This document shows, piece after piece, positions 27,139 to 36,125 of a stretch of DNA of 64,000 nucleotides. The first letter of the stretch is position 1; every line of letters starts with the position of its first letter. Under the pieces are notes generated by a model. The model did no database searches, had not been told where the DNA came from, and saw only the letters and a program-made list of their open reading frames with translations. Source of the stretch: Myxococcales bacterium. GTDB lineage: Bacteria > Myxococcota_A > Polyangia > Polyangiales > Polyangiaceae. A program made the translations under genes and the position numbers. The stretch is taken from the NCBI GenBank assembly GCA_025355005.1, contig JANXLV010000350.1, forward strand, positions 1 to 64,000, written 5' to 3'.

Positions 27139-27195
27139 GACACGGGAAAGACACGGGAAGGGACACGCGAAAAGATACCTGCTGAGAGGTGTCCC
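27139..27195. repeat. Tandem 11-base repeats and inverted repeat in a divergent promoter region
   Basis: GACACGGGAAA (27139-27149) is followed directly by GACACGGGAAG (27150-27160) and a diverged third copy, GGACACGCGAAAAG. GGGACAC at 27160-27166 is mirrored by GTGTCCC at 27189-27195, and AGGTGTCC recurs at 27230. All lie between the NUDIX and amidohydrolase starts, where a regulator could bind. Confidence 0.5.
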
Positions 27196-27242
27196 AAATA
27201 TCGCCTGGCGCCCTTGAAATTGGCCACTAAGGTGTCCGCACA

Positions 27243-28934
27243 ATGCGGAGCCTCAGCCTGTTGTTCGGAGTCGGCGTCACCACGTTGCTGGTCGCCGCGT
27301 GCTCTTCCACCGGGACGCACGGTACGGGTGAGACGCCCCAAGACGACGCCGGCACCGGCATCGACCCCACCGCAGACGGCGGAGCCGCGAACAAGGACGG
27401 CGGCGTCCTCCCCGCGGGCCCCAACCCCTGCAGCGTTGCGGCGAAGGGAACGGCCGGTGTGCTCATCAGCGGGCGGCTGCTTCTCACGTCGGGCCCGCTG
27501 GATGGCGAGCTCCTCATCGACGCCGCCGGCAAGATCTCCTGTGCCGCGGCGAGCTGCAAGGCGACCGCGGGCTACGCAGCGGCTACACACCTCGCGTGCC
27601 CGACCGCGGTGATCTCACCCGGCCTCGTGAACGCGCACGACCACACCGACTTCAACACGGCACCGCCGATCGACAGCAAGCAGCTCCGGTACACGCACCG
27701 CAACGGTTGGCGCAAAGGCACCGGCGGGGAGACCAAGCTCACCGAGCCGCAGACCAGCAACGACCCGAAGGTGATCGCCGCCGCGGAGCTTCGCTTCGTG
27801 ATGGGCGGCGCGACCAGCCTCCTTGGCTCCGGTGGCATCGGCGGCATGGTGCGGAACCTCGCAAACTTCAAGGACCAGACGCAGCTCGAAGGGCTCACCG
27901 GCAAGACGGTCTACTTCGACACGTTCCCGCTCGGTGATTCCACCGGGGTCGAGATCGCGTCGGGCTGCGCCTACCCCGCCGTCCGCAGCACGGGCCAGGC
28001 ATTCGCCGACGGCAACTATGCGCCGCACGTGGCCGAGGGCATCAACCCCGCTGCCGAGAACGAGTTCACCTGTGAGAAGGCCACCCTCATCACGGCGCGC
28101 ACCGCGCTGATTCACGGCGTGGGGCTGAACGCCACGGACATCGCGCAGGTCGCCACGAACAAGGCCACGCTGATCTGGTCGCCGCGCTCGAACGTCGCGC
28201 TGTACGGCAACACCGCCGCGATCACGGAGTACAAGCACGCTGGCGTGCCGATCGCGATGGGCACGGACTGGCTCGCCTCCGGGTCGATGAACATGCTGCG
28301 CGAGCTCGCCTGCGCGGACTCTCTCAACGAGAAGTACTTCAAGAGCGCCCTCACGGACGAAGAGCTGTGGGCAGCGGCCACGCACAACGGCGCGGTCGCG
28401 TCGGGCTTCGTCGGGCAGATCGGCGACCTCGTGGTGGGTGCTCAGGGCGACGTCGCGATCTTCGACGAGACATCAGGCAAGGACTACCGGGCCGTCATCG
28501 CTGCCGGCGTGGAGAACGTGCGGCTCGTGCTCAAGGGCGGAAAGCCCCTGTACGGCGACGCGGACGTCGTCGCCGCGCTGAAGCCCGGCTGTGATGCGCT
28601 GTCCGTCTGTGGCATCTCCAAGTCGGTGTGCGTCGACACCGCCGGCGTGACGTTCGGCAACATCTCGGCGGCCGCGATCAGCAGCTACCCGCTCTACTTC
28701 TGCAAGACGGCGGCGCCCACGGGCGAACCTTCGTGCACGCCCTACCGCGACACCTATCCGATGGGAACGAGCGCGACCGATCGCGATGGCGATGGCCTCG
28801 CGGACGCAAGCGACAACTGCCCCGACGTGTTCAACCCGACGCGCCCCCTGGACGGAGCCACGCAGGCGGACACGGACATGGACGGAGCAGGCGACGCGTG
28901 CGACGCGGCACCGCTCGACGCGGCCAAGAAGTAG
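27243..28934 (+). CDS. Amidohydrolase-superfamily lipoprotein with calcium-binding tail repeats
   Basis: 563 residues. The signal peptide ends in the lipobox LLVAAC (Cys20). An Asp/Gly-rich linker precedes an amidohydrolase domain (about 70-450): metal-binding HDH at His132 and His134 in GLVNAHDHTDF, a later HGVGL, the SNVALYG region, and MGTDWLASGSMNMLREL with the catalytic-type Asp. The C-terminus (about 505-555) has thrombospondin type-3-like Asp-rich repeats (DRDGDGLADASDNCP, DTDMDGAGDACD), which usually bind calcium. It is a surface or periplasmic hydrolase; the substrate is unknown. A standing-alone TAAGGT is 9 bases before the ATG, but no convincing -35 accompanies it. Confidence 0.87.
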   Translation: MRSLSLLFGVGVTTLLVAACSSTGTHGTGETPQDDAGTGIDPTADGGAANKDGGVLPAGPNPCSVAAKGTAGVLISGRLLLTSGPLDGELLIDAAGKISCAAASCKATAGYAAATHLACPTAVISPGLVNAHDHTDFNTAPPIDSKQLRYTHRNGWRKGTGGETKLTEPQTSNDPKVIAAAELRFVMGGATSLLGSGGIGGMVRNLANFKDQTQLEGLTGKTVYFDTFPLGDSTGVEIASGCAYPAVRSTGQAFADGNYAPHVAEGINPAAENEFTCEKATLITARTALIHGVGLNATDIAQVATNKATLIWSPRSNVALYGNTAAITEYKHAGVPIAMGTDWLASGSMNMLRELACADSLNEKYFKSALTDEELWAAATHNGAVASGFVGQIGDLVVGAQGDVAIFDETSGKDYRAVIAAGVENVRLVLKGGKPLYGDADVVAALKPGCDALSVCGISKSVCVDTAGVTFGNISAAAISSYPLYFCKTAAPTGEPSCTPYRDTYPMGTSATDRDGDGLADASDNCPDVFNPTRPLDGATQADTDMDGAGDACDAAPLDAAKK

Positions 28935-28970
28935 CTTCTCGGGCTCCCGGTGCAGGGGTCGGGGACGAGG

Positions 28971-29714
28971 CTACTTGCCTGCGGGGCGGGCCCAGGCGCC
29001 GAACATGTACTTTCCGGCGCCGTGACCGTCGACCTCGATCGCGAAGTGGAGCTTCTGGTCGTAGTCGGTGACGCACCACGGCTCGCCCGTATTGATGACC
29101 GCGACTGGCTGCGTGGTCTTGTCGGTGCCGATGAGCGCGCCGCCCGGCTTCTCGATCAGGATGTCGATATCGGCGATGCCGTTGTCGGCGACGGCGAAGT
29201 AGCGGTAGCACATGCCCTTCCGCACCTCGATCACGAAGACGTCGCGCTTGTCCTTGACCGCGTGCAGGCGGCCTTCCTGGGGCTCCACGTACTTCACGAG
29301 ACCGGTGGGTGTGCCGCACTGCTTGATGAGCGTTTCGTAGTCGGTCTTGTGGTTGCCCGTGAAAGCGAGGCCGGACAGGCACTCCTTGTCGCCCGTGGTC
29401 GCCTTCGGGAAGGTCGACTTCGGCGCATTCTTCGGGATGAGCGGGGCCATCTCGATCGGGCCGTCCTTTTCGTGGTCCTTCTCGTTCGGGTCGACGTGAT
29501 CGGCGAGCTCAGCCTGCTCGTGGTGCGACAGCGTGGACGCTGGCGGCGTGGACGAGGCGGCGGCCACGGACGCGGAAGGCATCGCCGACGCTGCGGTCGA
29601 GCTGGTGTTGTGCGCGTTGTCCGCGGGCGGCTTGTTACCCCCACCACAGCCATAGGCCGCGCCGATGGCAGAGACGGACAGAACCGCGAAACCCCCAACC
29701 CATGAGCTCTTCAT
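28971..29714 (-). CDS. Lipoprotein of unknown function
   Basis: 247 residues from the ATG at 29714; a GTG at 29723 is in frame but lies inside the likely -10 element region. The lipobox is AAYGC followed by GGG. A linker of Ala, Ser and Pro (about 30-60) and an acidic, His-containing stretch (HHEQAELADHVDPNEKD) come before a compact domain (about 110-247) with three or four cysteines (KECLSGLAF, IKQCGTPTG, GMCYRYFAVAD, PWCVTDYDQ), which may pair. I recognise no family. It is divergent from the fumarylacetoacetase-like gene, with only 47 bases between the two starts. Confidence 0.7.
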   Translation of the reverse strand: MKSSWVGGFAVLSVSAIGAAYGCGGGNKPPADNAHNTSSTAASAMPSASVAAASSTPPASTLSHHEQAELADHVDPNEKDHEKDGPIEMAPLIPKNAPKSTFPKATTGDKECLSGLAFTGNHKTDYETLIKQCGTPTGLVKYVEPQEGRLHAVKDKRDVFVIEVRKGMCYRYFAVADNGIADIDILIEKPGGALIGTDKTTQPVAVINTGEPWCVTDYDQKLHFAIEVDGHGAGKYMFGAWARPAGK

Positions 29715-29721
29715 GCGGTCC

Positions 29722-29727
29722 ACCCTA
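29722..29727 (-). promoter_or_regulatory. Candidate -10 element of the lipoprotein gene
   Basis: TAGGGT on the minus strand with exactly 7 bases to the ATG at 29714; this spacing favours that ATG over the upstream GTG. Confidence 0.4.
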
Positions 29728-29761
29728 TCGGTTTTTTAACCTTCGCGCTACATGCGGACAC

Positions 29762-30802
29762 ATGCGGCTCGTCACCTACGAAGACACAGGCAGCCCCGGC
29801 CACTCACGTGGCGCCATCCTCACCCACGACAGCGCGGGAGGCGCGGTCCTCCTCGATCTCGCGCGGGGTTTTGCGTGGCTCGAGTCCCGGCGCTCGGCGG
29901 ATCACCCAACGGGCGCGAGCATCGGCGAAATTGAGGCGAAATACGGGCGTGGCGTGCTCGGGTTCGTCGAGAACGAGTCCGTCGCACGCCCCGCAGCGGA
30001 TGCGATCGTGCTGGCGCTCCAGAATGGCGAGCTGCCCGACGGCATCGCGAGCCCGGCTGCGGGCAAGCAGCTGCTCGCGCCGATCCCCCGCCCGCCGTCC
30101 ATGCGTGATGGCTACGCGTTCCGACAGCACGTGGAGACGGCGCGGAAGAACCGGGGCCTCGAGATGATCCCGGAGTTCGACCTCTTCCCGGTGTTCTACT
30201 TCACGAACCACCAGGCCGTGATCGGTGGCGGCGACCTTCGCGTGCGCGATGGTCATCTGGACCGACTGGACTTCGAGCTCGAGGCCGCGATCGTCGTCGG
30301 ACGCGCGGGTCGTGATCTGAGCGCAGGGAACGCGGACTCGCACGTGTTCGGTCTCATGATCATGAACGACTGGTCTGCCCGCGCGCTCCAGATGGAGGAG
30401 ATGAAGCTGTCGCTCGGACCCGCGAAGGGCAAGGACTTCGCGACCGGTCTCGGTCCGTGGCTGGTCACGAAAGACGAGCTCGAGAAGCAGATCGTCCACA
30501 CGCCTCGCGGCGACGTCTATCACCTGGGCATGCGCGCCTTCGTGAACGACAAGCAGCTCTCGACCGGCAACGTGAAGGACATGAACTGGACGTTCGCCGA
30601 GATCATGGCGCGCGCGAGCTACGGCGTGACGCTGCATCCGGGAGACGTGATCGGATCGGGCACGGTGGGCACGGGGTGTCTGCTCGAGCTCAATGGATCG
30701 AAGATCACCGACAACCAGTGGCTGAAGCCGGGGGACAAGGTCGCGCTCGAGATCGACGGACTGGGGCGGATCGAGAACACGGTCGTCCGCGCGGAGCCCT
30801 GA
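29762..30802 (+). CDS. Fumarylacetoacetate hydrolase family protein
   Basis: 346 residues from the ATG at 29762. Members cleave C-C bonds in beta-diketo acids, as in tyrosine and aromatic breakdown. The fold markers are present: MRLVTYED start, IPRPPSMRDGYAFRQHVE, FPVFYFTNHQAVIG, DFELEAAIVVG with metal-binding acids, FGLMIMNDWSARALQ, and GSGTVGTGCLLELNG with KPGDKVALEIDGLG near the end. The VGTGC and FYFTNH motifs are closest to fumarylacetoacetase itself, but no hmgA or maiA gene is nearby, so the substrate is not certain. The start is decided by homology; the open frame continues upstream without good support. Confidence 0.87.
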   Translation: MRLVTYEDTGSPGHSRGAILTHDSAGGAVLLDLARGFAWLESRRSADHPTGASIGEIEAKYGRGVLGFVENESVARPAADAIVLALQNGELPDGIASPAAGKQLLAPIPRPPSMRDGYAFRQHVETARKNRGLEMIPEFDLFPVFYFTNHQAVIGGGDLRVRDGHLDRLDFELEAAIVVGRAGRDLSAGNADSHVFGLMIMNDWSARALQMEEMKLSLGPAKGKDFATGLGPWLVTKDELEKQIVHTPRGDVYHLGMRAFVNDKQLSTGNVKDMNWTFAEIMARASYGVTLHPGDVIGSGTVGTGCLLELNGSKITDNQWLKPGDKVALEIDGLGRIENTVVRAEP

Positions 30803-31006
30803 GAGCGACCTCGAGCTCGACCTCGAAACTCGAACTGTCCTGAATCCCATGTGGCTAGTTTTTGCCGAAATCGTGTAGACCGTCACTCTGAAATGAGTTA
30901 CGTTCATGGACGATCGAAGTGGTCGACTGGCGCGGCGAAAGTCATCCGCGCCTCGTCGTCGGCGCGTGAATTAATTGCGCGCGCCGCCTATCCTGCGAGC
31001 CCCCCC

Positions 31007-33586
31007 ATGCCCACGCTGCACCGCTATCACGTCGTCCCCAAGCTCCCCCAGACGCTAGAGCGTCTGCGTGACCTCGCGCAGAACCTCTGGTGGACGTGGA
31101 ACCCGGAGGGGCGCGAGCTGTTCGCACGCATCGACCCCGACCTGTTCGAGATCGTGCACGGCAATCCGATCGAGCTCCTCTCACGCGTGGGCCAGAAGCG
31201 CCTCGACGAGCTCGCGGAGGACGACGCCTTCACGAGCCATCTCGAGGAGTGCACCAGCCTCTTCCACAAGTACCTCGCCCGCGAGGGCTGGTGGAACCGC
31301 ACGTTCCCCGCCGCGAAGGACGCGGTCATTGCGTACTTCTCCATGGAGTACGGCCTGCACGAGTCGCTCCCGATTTACTCCGGTGGCCTCGGCGTGCTCG
31401 CCGGCGATCACCTGAAGACCGCCAGCGATCTCGGGCTGCCGCTGGTCGCCATCGGCCTCGCGTATGCGGAGGGCTACTTCCGCCAGGTCCTGAACGAGGA
31501 CGGCTGGCAGGGCGAGCGCTACCCGCTGAACGACTGGCGCAGGCTCCCCGTTCAGCCGGTGTTCGTAACGGGCGGCAAGAAGGAAGAGCGCCTCAAGATC
31601 CGTGTAGAGTACCCGGATCGCATCGTCGTCGCGCAGCTGTGGAAGGTGGCCGTCGGCCGCGTGCCTCTCTACCTGCTGGACGCGAACCTGGAGGAGAACG
31701 CGCCCGAGGATCGCGCGATCACCGGCCCGCTCTACGGCGGCGATCAGGAGTTCCGCGTCCGCCAGGAGATCATGCTCGGCATCGGCGGAGTTCACGCGCT
31801 CGCAGCCGTGGGCCTCACGCCGACGGTCTGCCATATGAACGAGGGTCACTCCGCGTTCCTCGCTCTCGAGCGTATTCGCCGCGTGATGAGCGACAATGGC
31901 GCGTCGTTCGCGGTCGCGAGCGAGGCGATGTCCGCAGGCAACATCTTCACGACGCATACGCCAGTTCCCGCCGGCAACGACGCGTTCGATCTCGCGCTCG
32001 TGGGCCGCTATCTGGAGCCGTATCGCCGCGCGATCGGCCTTTCCGAAGACGAGCTACTCGCGCTCGGCCGCGCGAATGACGCGCCCGCCACGGGAAAAGA
32101 AGCGCGCTTCTCGATGCCTGTCCTCGCGATCCGCACGGCCGATCGCTACAACGGCGTGAGCAAGCTCCACGGCGAGGTGTCGCGCAAGATGTACCACCCG
32201 CTCTGGCCAGAGCTGCCCGAGCACGAGGTGCCGATCGCAAGCGTCACGAACGGCGTGCACATCCCGTCGTGGCTCTCCGACGAGATGGCGGCGCTCTTCT
32301 CTCGCTACCTCGGGCCGCGCTGGCTCGAGTCAGCGGATGACCCCACGCTATGGGCGCGCGCCGCGACCATCCCCGATGGTGAGCTGTGGCAGACGCACGA
32401 GCACCGCAAGCAACGCCTCGTCACGCTCGCGCGCAAGTGGCTCCACGCAGCCGCCGAGAAGCGCAGCGAAGGCGCGCAGGAGATCGCGTTCTCGGACGAG
32501 GCTCTCGACCCGCGCGCGCTCACGATCGGCTTCGCGCGCCGCTTCGCGACCTACAAGCGCGCCGCCCTGCTCTTCTCGGATCTCGAGCGCGTGAAGCGCC
32601 TGCTCGGGGATCCCGAGCGCCCCGTGCAGCTCGTGTTCGCGGGCAAGGCACACCCGCAGGACAAGGGCGGCAAGGAGCTCATTCGCCAGATCGTCCACTC
32701 GAGCCGTGACCTCGGGCTGCGCGGCAAGGTCGTCTTCATCGAGGATTACGACATGCGCATCGCGCGCGCGATCGTCTCCGGCGTCGACGTGTGGCTCAAC
32801 ACGCCGCGACGTCCGCACGAGGCGAGCGGCACCTCCGGCATGAAGGCCGCTGCGAACGGCGCGCTCAATCTCTCCGTCCTCGACGGCTGGTGGGCGGAGG
32901 CCTGGGCGTCGCACGGGCGCGAAGTCGGCTGGGCGATCGGACGCGGCGAGGAGTACGCGGACGGCGCGGGCGACGACGTGGAGGCGGAGGAGCTGTACGA
33001 CGTGCTCGAGCGCGAGGTCGTGCCGCTCTATTACGATCGCGACGGCCGCGACAAGTTGCCGCGCCAGTGGATCCGCCGGATGAAGGGCGCGATCTCGCAC
33101 TGCGTGCCCATGTTCAACACCGCGCGCATGGTGAAGGAATACGCCACGCGCTTCTACTTCCCCGCGATCGAGCTCACCGCGAAGATGACGGACAAGAAGC
33201 TCGCCGGCGCCACGGCGCTCACCGCGTGGAAGGATCGCGTGCGGTCTGCATGGAGCGACGTGCGCGTGCTCGACGTCGTCTTGCAGACGCCGGAAGAGGT
33301 GAAGGTCGGCGAGAAGCTCACCGTCGAGGCCAAGGTTCGCCTGGGCTCGCTGCTACCGGAGGACGTCGCAGTGGAGCTCTACTACGGGCCCACGCACGGC
33401 GGCCTTGCGCTCACATCCGGAGAGATCGTGCGCCTGCGCGTGCTCGACGGCCAGGACGGCGTCTTCCGCTTCCGCGGCGAGATCGGCACCGACACGAGCG
33501 GCTCCCACGCCTTCGCTGCGCGCGTCGTTCCGTACAACCCGACGATGAGTCACCCGTACGAGACGTCGCTCATCCGCTGGGGGTAG
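31007..33586 (+). CDS. glgP: Alpha-glucan (glycogen) phosphorylase, DUF3417 type
   Basis: 859 residues from the ATG at 31007. It releases glucose-1-phosphate from glycogen or maltodextrin using PLP. The N-terminal DUF3417 part (LRDLAQNLWWTWNPEGREL) marks the bacterial and archaeal type. YFSMEYGLHESLPIYSGGLGVLAGD and VCHMNEGHSAF are family motifs; the PLP-lysine region is EASGTSGMKAAANGALNLS, followed by VLDGWWAEAW. The extra C-terminal part (about 740-859) is beta-rich and typical of this subtype. A 204-base gap separates it from the previous gene; it holds a short CGACCTCGA direct repeat (30808-30828) but no clear promoter. It converges with the next gene 6 bases away. Confidence 0.94.
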   Translation: MPTLHRYHVVPKLPQTLERLRDLAQNLWWTWNPEGRELFARIDPDLFEIVHGNPIELLSRVGQKRLDELAEDDAFTSHLEECTSLFHKYLAREGWWNRTFPAAKDAVIAYFSMEYGLHESLPIYSGGLGVLAGDHLKTASDLGLPLVAIGLAYAEGYFRQVLNEDGWQGERYPLNDWRRLPVQPVFVTGGKKEERLKIRVEYPDRIVVAQLWKVAVGRVPLYLLDANLEENAPEDRAITGPLYGGDQEFRVRQEIMLGIGGVHALAAVGLTPTVCHMNEGHSAFLALERIRRVMSDNGASFAVASEAMSAGNIFTTHTPVPAGNDAFDLALVGRYLEPYRRAIGLSEDELLALGRANDAPATGKEARFSMPVLAIRTADRYNGVSKLHGEVSRKMYHPLWPELPEHEVPIASVTNGVHIPSWLSDEMAALFSRYLGPRWLESADDPTLWARAATIPDGELWQTHEHRKQRLVTLARKWLHAAAEKRSEGAQEIAFSDEALDPRALTIGFARRFATYKRAALLFSDLERVKRLLGDPERPVQLVFAGKAHPQDKGGKELIRQIVHSSRDLGLRGKVVFIEDYDMRIARAIVSGVDVWLNTPRRPHEASGTSGMKAAANGALNLSVLDGWWAEAWASHGREVGWAIGRGEEYADGAGDDVEAEELYDVLEREVVPLYYDRDGRDKLPRQWIRRMKGAISHCVPMFNTARMVKEYATRFYFPAIELTAKMTDKKLAGATALTAWKDRVRSAWSDVRVLDVVLQTPEEVKVGEKLTVEAKVRLGSLLPEDVAVELYYGPTHGGLALTSGEIVRLRVLDGQDGVFRFRGEIGTDTSGSHAFAARVVPYNPTMSHPYETSLIRWG

Positions 33587-33592
33587 AGCCGA

Positions 33593-35074
33593 CTACGGAG
33601 CGCAGAGCGGAGACAGGTAGTAGAGCGACGCGGCTCCTGGCTGCGCGCCTGGGCTGTCGTTCGTGAGCGCCCATCCGATGCCGGCGGAGCCGGTGACTCC
33701 GACGTTCTGATAGGACGTCGTCATCAGGTTGAGCGACTTCGGTGCGCTCTTCTTGTTGTCGATCCAGAGCACATGAGACGACGTAGCGACCGAGGTCGGC
33801 GGCGTGCTCGACACCGTGAGCACGCTCGACGAGTCGACCCACGCGACCGTGCCGAGGAACGCGCCGCCGAGCGGCGTTGTATACGTGTCAATGTCGACGA
33901 CCGGGAACTTGGCGGAGAGCGTGGTGGCAGTTCCGTTCTCGAAGAGCTCCCCGACGTGGGTCTTGTACTGCGTGACCATGCCCATCGGGATGGCTGTGTA
34001 GTAGTGGATCCTCAGCGAGCCATCCGCGCCGGTGGCGAAATTGTAGGCCTGCACGCCGCCAGGCAATAGCGCCGTCGTGTCGAGTGGAGCCGACACGGCC
34101 TGCGTGGGCGTCCCCGCATTCGTGACCAGCTGGACGTCCGAGCTCGCACCGTTCGTCTTGAACAGCGCGAGCCGCGAGCCCGTGGTGCTGCCCGTCTGAG
34201 ATGCGAGCGCGCCCGCATCCACGTCGACCTGCGAGATGGTCGACTGCGGCGTGAACGGCGCGACGACGGAGCCCGTGAAGAGTGGGTTGGGCTGCCCCTG
34301 CTGCGTGAGCAACGCGGAGAGCGCGGGCATCGGCAGGAGGATGTCGCCCGTGGCGTGGTTGGTGGTGACGAGCGAGGACTGCGCCGTGATCGTCTTGGTG
34401 AGCGGATCGAGCGGGGCGTCGAACCACGCGATCTGCACCTTGATGAAGCCGAAGTTCTGTATGCCACCGAGCACGAAGACGCGATTGCCGGACACCGCGA
34501 TCGACTGCGCGAGGAACGGGAGGTTCGAAACGACGACGGGCGCCGGGTTGGGATCCGCAGGGATCGCGGGATACGCGAGCACGCCAGCGTTGGTGCCCAC
34601 GAACACCCATGGATGCACCGCCGCGAAGCACTTCTGGGGTGCGCCGCACGACGGAGTCATGCCCGCCGGGACCGAGATCTTGTTGCCGGCGAACTTCTGC
34701 ACCACCGGCGCGCCGCACGTGCCGTTCGTGCACACTGATGAAGAGCACGTGGTGCCCTTGGTGGGGCACACGTCGTAGACGCAGGCACCGCGCGCGAGAT
34801 CGCAGCGGCCAGTAAGGCACGCCTGGTTGGAGAAGCAGTCGATGTCCTTCGCGCACGTCGTGGCGAGCCCGGAGTCGCCGCCTGCGTCCTTCGCGGGCGT
34901 TCCACCGTCGACCTTGGGGACGCTGCCGTCGACCTGCGCGACCGGCCCGTCGTTGCCCCCGTCCTCCGCGCCTCCGATCAGAGATTGATCGAGCCCAAGG
35001 GAGCAGCCGGCAGCGACGGCACACACGATCCCGATCGCAACCCCCACGCGAGCCTGGCGAGAGATGGTGCGCAT
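33593..35074 (-). CDS. Lipoprotein with Cys-rich segment and beta-rich C-terminal domain
   Basis: 493 residues. The lipobox is VAAGC (Cys24). Residues 30-75 form an Asp/Gly linker; 75-125 form a Cys-rich segment (CAKDIDCFSNQACLTGRC, then CPTKGTTCSSSVCTNGTC), like EGF or other disulfide-rich modules. The remaining 360 residues are Ser/Thr/Val-rich with repeated short beta strands (VFVGTNAGVLAYPA, VFVLGGIQNFG), suggesting a beta-propeller. No catalytic motif is visible. The ATG overlaps the previous stop by one base (TGATG). It is the third gene of a trio with a Ser/Thr kinase and a TPR protein, so surface sensing is a possible role. Confidence 0.75.
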   Translation of the reverse strand: MRTISRQARVGVAIGIVCAVAAGCSLGLDQSLIGGAEDGGNDGPVAQVDGSVPKVDGGTPAKDAGGDSGLATTCAKDIDCFSNQACLTGRCDLARGACVYDVCPTKGTTCSSSVCTNGTCGAPVVQKFAGNKISVPAGMTPSCGAPQKCFAAVHPWVFVGTNAGVLAYPAIPADPNPAPVVVSNLPFLAQSIAVSGNRVFVLGGIQNFGFIKVQIAWFDAPLDPLTKTITAQSSLVTTNHATGDILLPMPALSALLTQQGQPNPLFTGSVVAPFTPQSTISQVDVDAGALASQTGSTTGSRLALFKTNGASSDVQLVTNAGTPTQAVSAPLDTTALLPGGVQAYNFATGADGSLRIHYYTAIPMGMVTQYKTHVGELFENGTATTLSAKFPVVDIDTYTTPLGGAFLGTVAWVDSSSVLTVSSTPPTSVATSSHVLWIDNKKSAPKSLNLMTTSYQNVGVTGSAGIGWALTNDSPGAQPGAASLYYLSPLCAP

Positions 35075-36060
35075 CAGAATGCCCCCGAGAGCGATGCGCC
35101 GCCCGGCAAAGGCGAGAGCTGCAGTCTTCCGGTCCCCGCCTTCACACTGGACTCCTTGCTGTCCGGAATGAGCAGCAGCGCGACGCCGCCAGCAGTGAAC
35201 ACCGCGCCCGCGACGAACGCGACGGTGGACCACGTGGCGAGCCCGTTCGCATGATCGAACGACGACTGCGTCGGCCCCGCGTTGTACGCATCCTTTGCGG
35301 AGAGCGCGTTGAGGCCAAGCACCGTTCCACCAACGAGGAAGCCCACACCAAGACCCGCCGCGCCCACGCCGGCTGCCTTCATGAAGGGAAATTTTGCGGG
35401 CGCCGCCTTTGGTTCGGAAGGGGGCGGCTCCGTCGGCTTCGGCGGCTCGTCCTCTTTCGGCTTGGGCTTCGGCTTGTCGGTGGGTGGCGGAGCCACCTCC
35501 TCCTTGAGCTCGAGATTGCCGACCTGGTTCAACTCGAGAGTGATGTCCTTGCGCACCGCCGGCTTGTCGCCCGTGAAGCGCGCGAGCAGGACGTGAGCTC
35601 CCGGCGGACCATGGAGACGCGCCGGCACCGTCGTCTCGGAGAGGCCCTCGAGCTGGACGTGTGCGCCGTCCGGGCCCTTCACGATGATCGTGCCGAGCGC
35701 GGCCTCGAGCGAGGTCAGCCGCGCGCGCGCGTTCTCCTGCTGCTTCGCGTCCAGGCCCGCGACATCGAGGGAGCGGGAGTAGTCGTCCGCCGCGCGCTCC
35801 GGCTTGCTTGCGGCGTCCCACGCGAGCGCCGCCGTGTAGATGGTGACAGCGTGTGGCCGGATCGCCGCAGCAGCCTCGAAATGGAGGGCGGCCTCCGCGA
35901 AGCGTTTCGCGGCATACGCCTCCTTGCCTGCGCCGTACTCCTTGCGCGCAGTCGCGATTGGATCTGTCGCGTCCGGGCTCGCTCCCTGACCGGCGGCAGT
36001 GGAGGTCCAGCTTGCGCAGACGAGAGAAAGAGAGACGAGGAGCGCGCGTGCGTTGGGCAT
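35074..36060 (-). CDS. Secreted TPR-type protein with PEGA-like segment and C-terminal membrane region
   Basis: 328 residues from the ATG at 36060; an ATG at 36096 adds 12 residues before the signal peptide. A signal peptide ends near STAAG. TPR-like helices (about 40-120; EYGAGKEAYAAKRFAEAALHFEAAAA) are followed by a PEGA-like beta segment (about 125-195; TIIVKGPDGAHVQLEG, LHGPPGAHVLLARF), a Lys/Pro-rich linker (KPKPKPKEDEPPKP) and two Gly-rich hydrophobic segments (about 235-260 and 280-305). It sits between a kinase gene and a lipoprotein gene on the same strand. This domain order is frequent in myxobacterial proteins next to Ser/Thr kinases; the role is unknown. Confidence 0.75.
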   Translation of the reverse strand: MPNARALLVSLSLVCASWTSTAAGQGASPDATDPIATARKEYGAGKEAYAAKRFAEAALHFEAAAAIRPHAVTIYTAALAWDAASKPERAADDYSRSLDVAGLDAKQQENARARLTSLEAALGTIIVKGPDGAHVQLEGLSETTVPARLHGPPGAHVLLARFTGDKPAVRKDITLELNQVGNLELKEEVAPPPTDKPKPKPKEDEPPKPTEPPPSEPKAAPAKFPFMKAAGVGAAGLGVGFLVGGTVLGLNALSAKDAYNAGPTQSSFDHANGLATWSTVAFVAGAVFTAGGVALLLIPDSKESSVKAGTGRLQLSPLPGGASLSGAF

Positions 36061-36125
36061 CAGTGGTTTCCGAACGGCACGCGCTCGTGCGCTCATGCCA
36101 GCGAGGTCAGGACTACGTGAGCACG

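Noticed and set aside
30803..31006. Possible small gene or RNA between the fumarylacetoacetase-like gene and glgP
   Set aside because: Only a short CGACCTCGA direct repeat and no coding or folding signal stands out.
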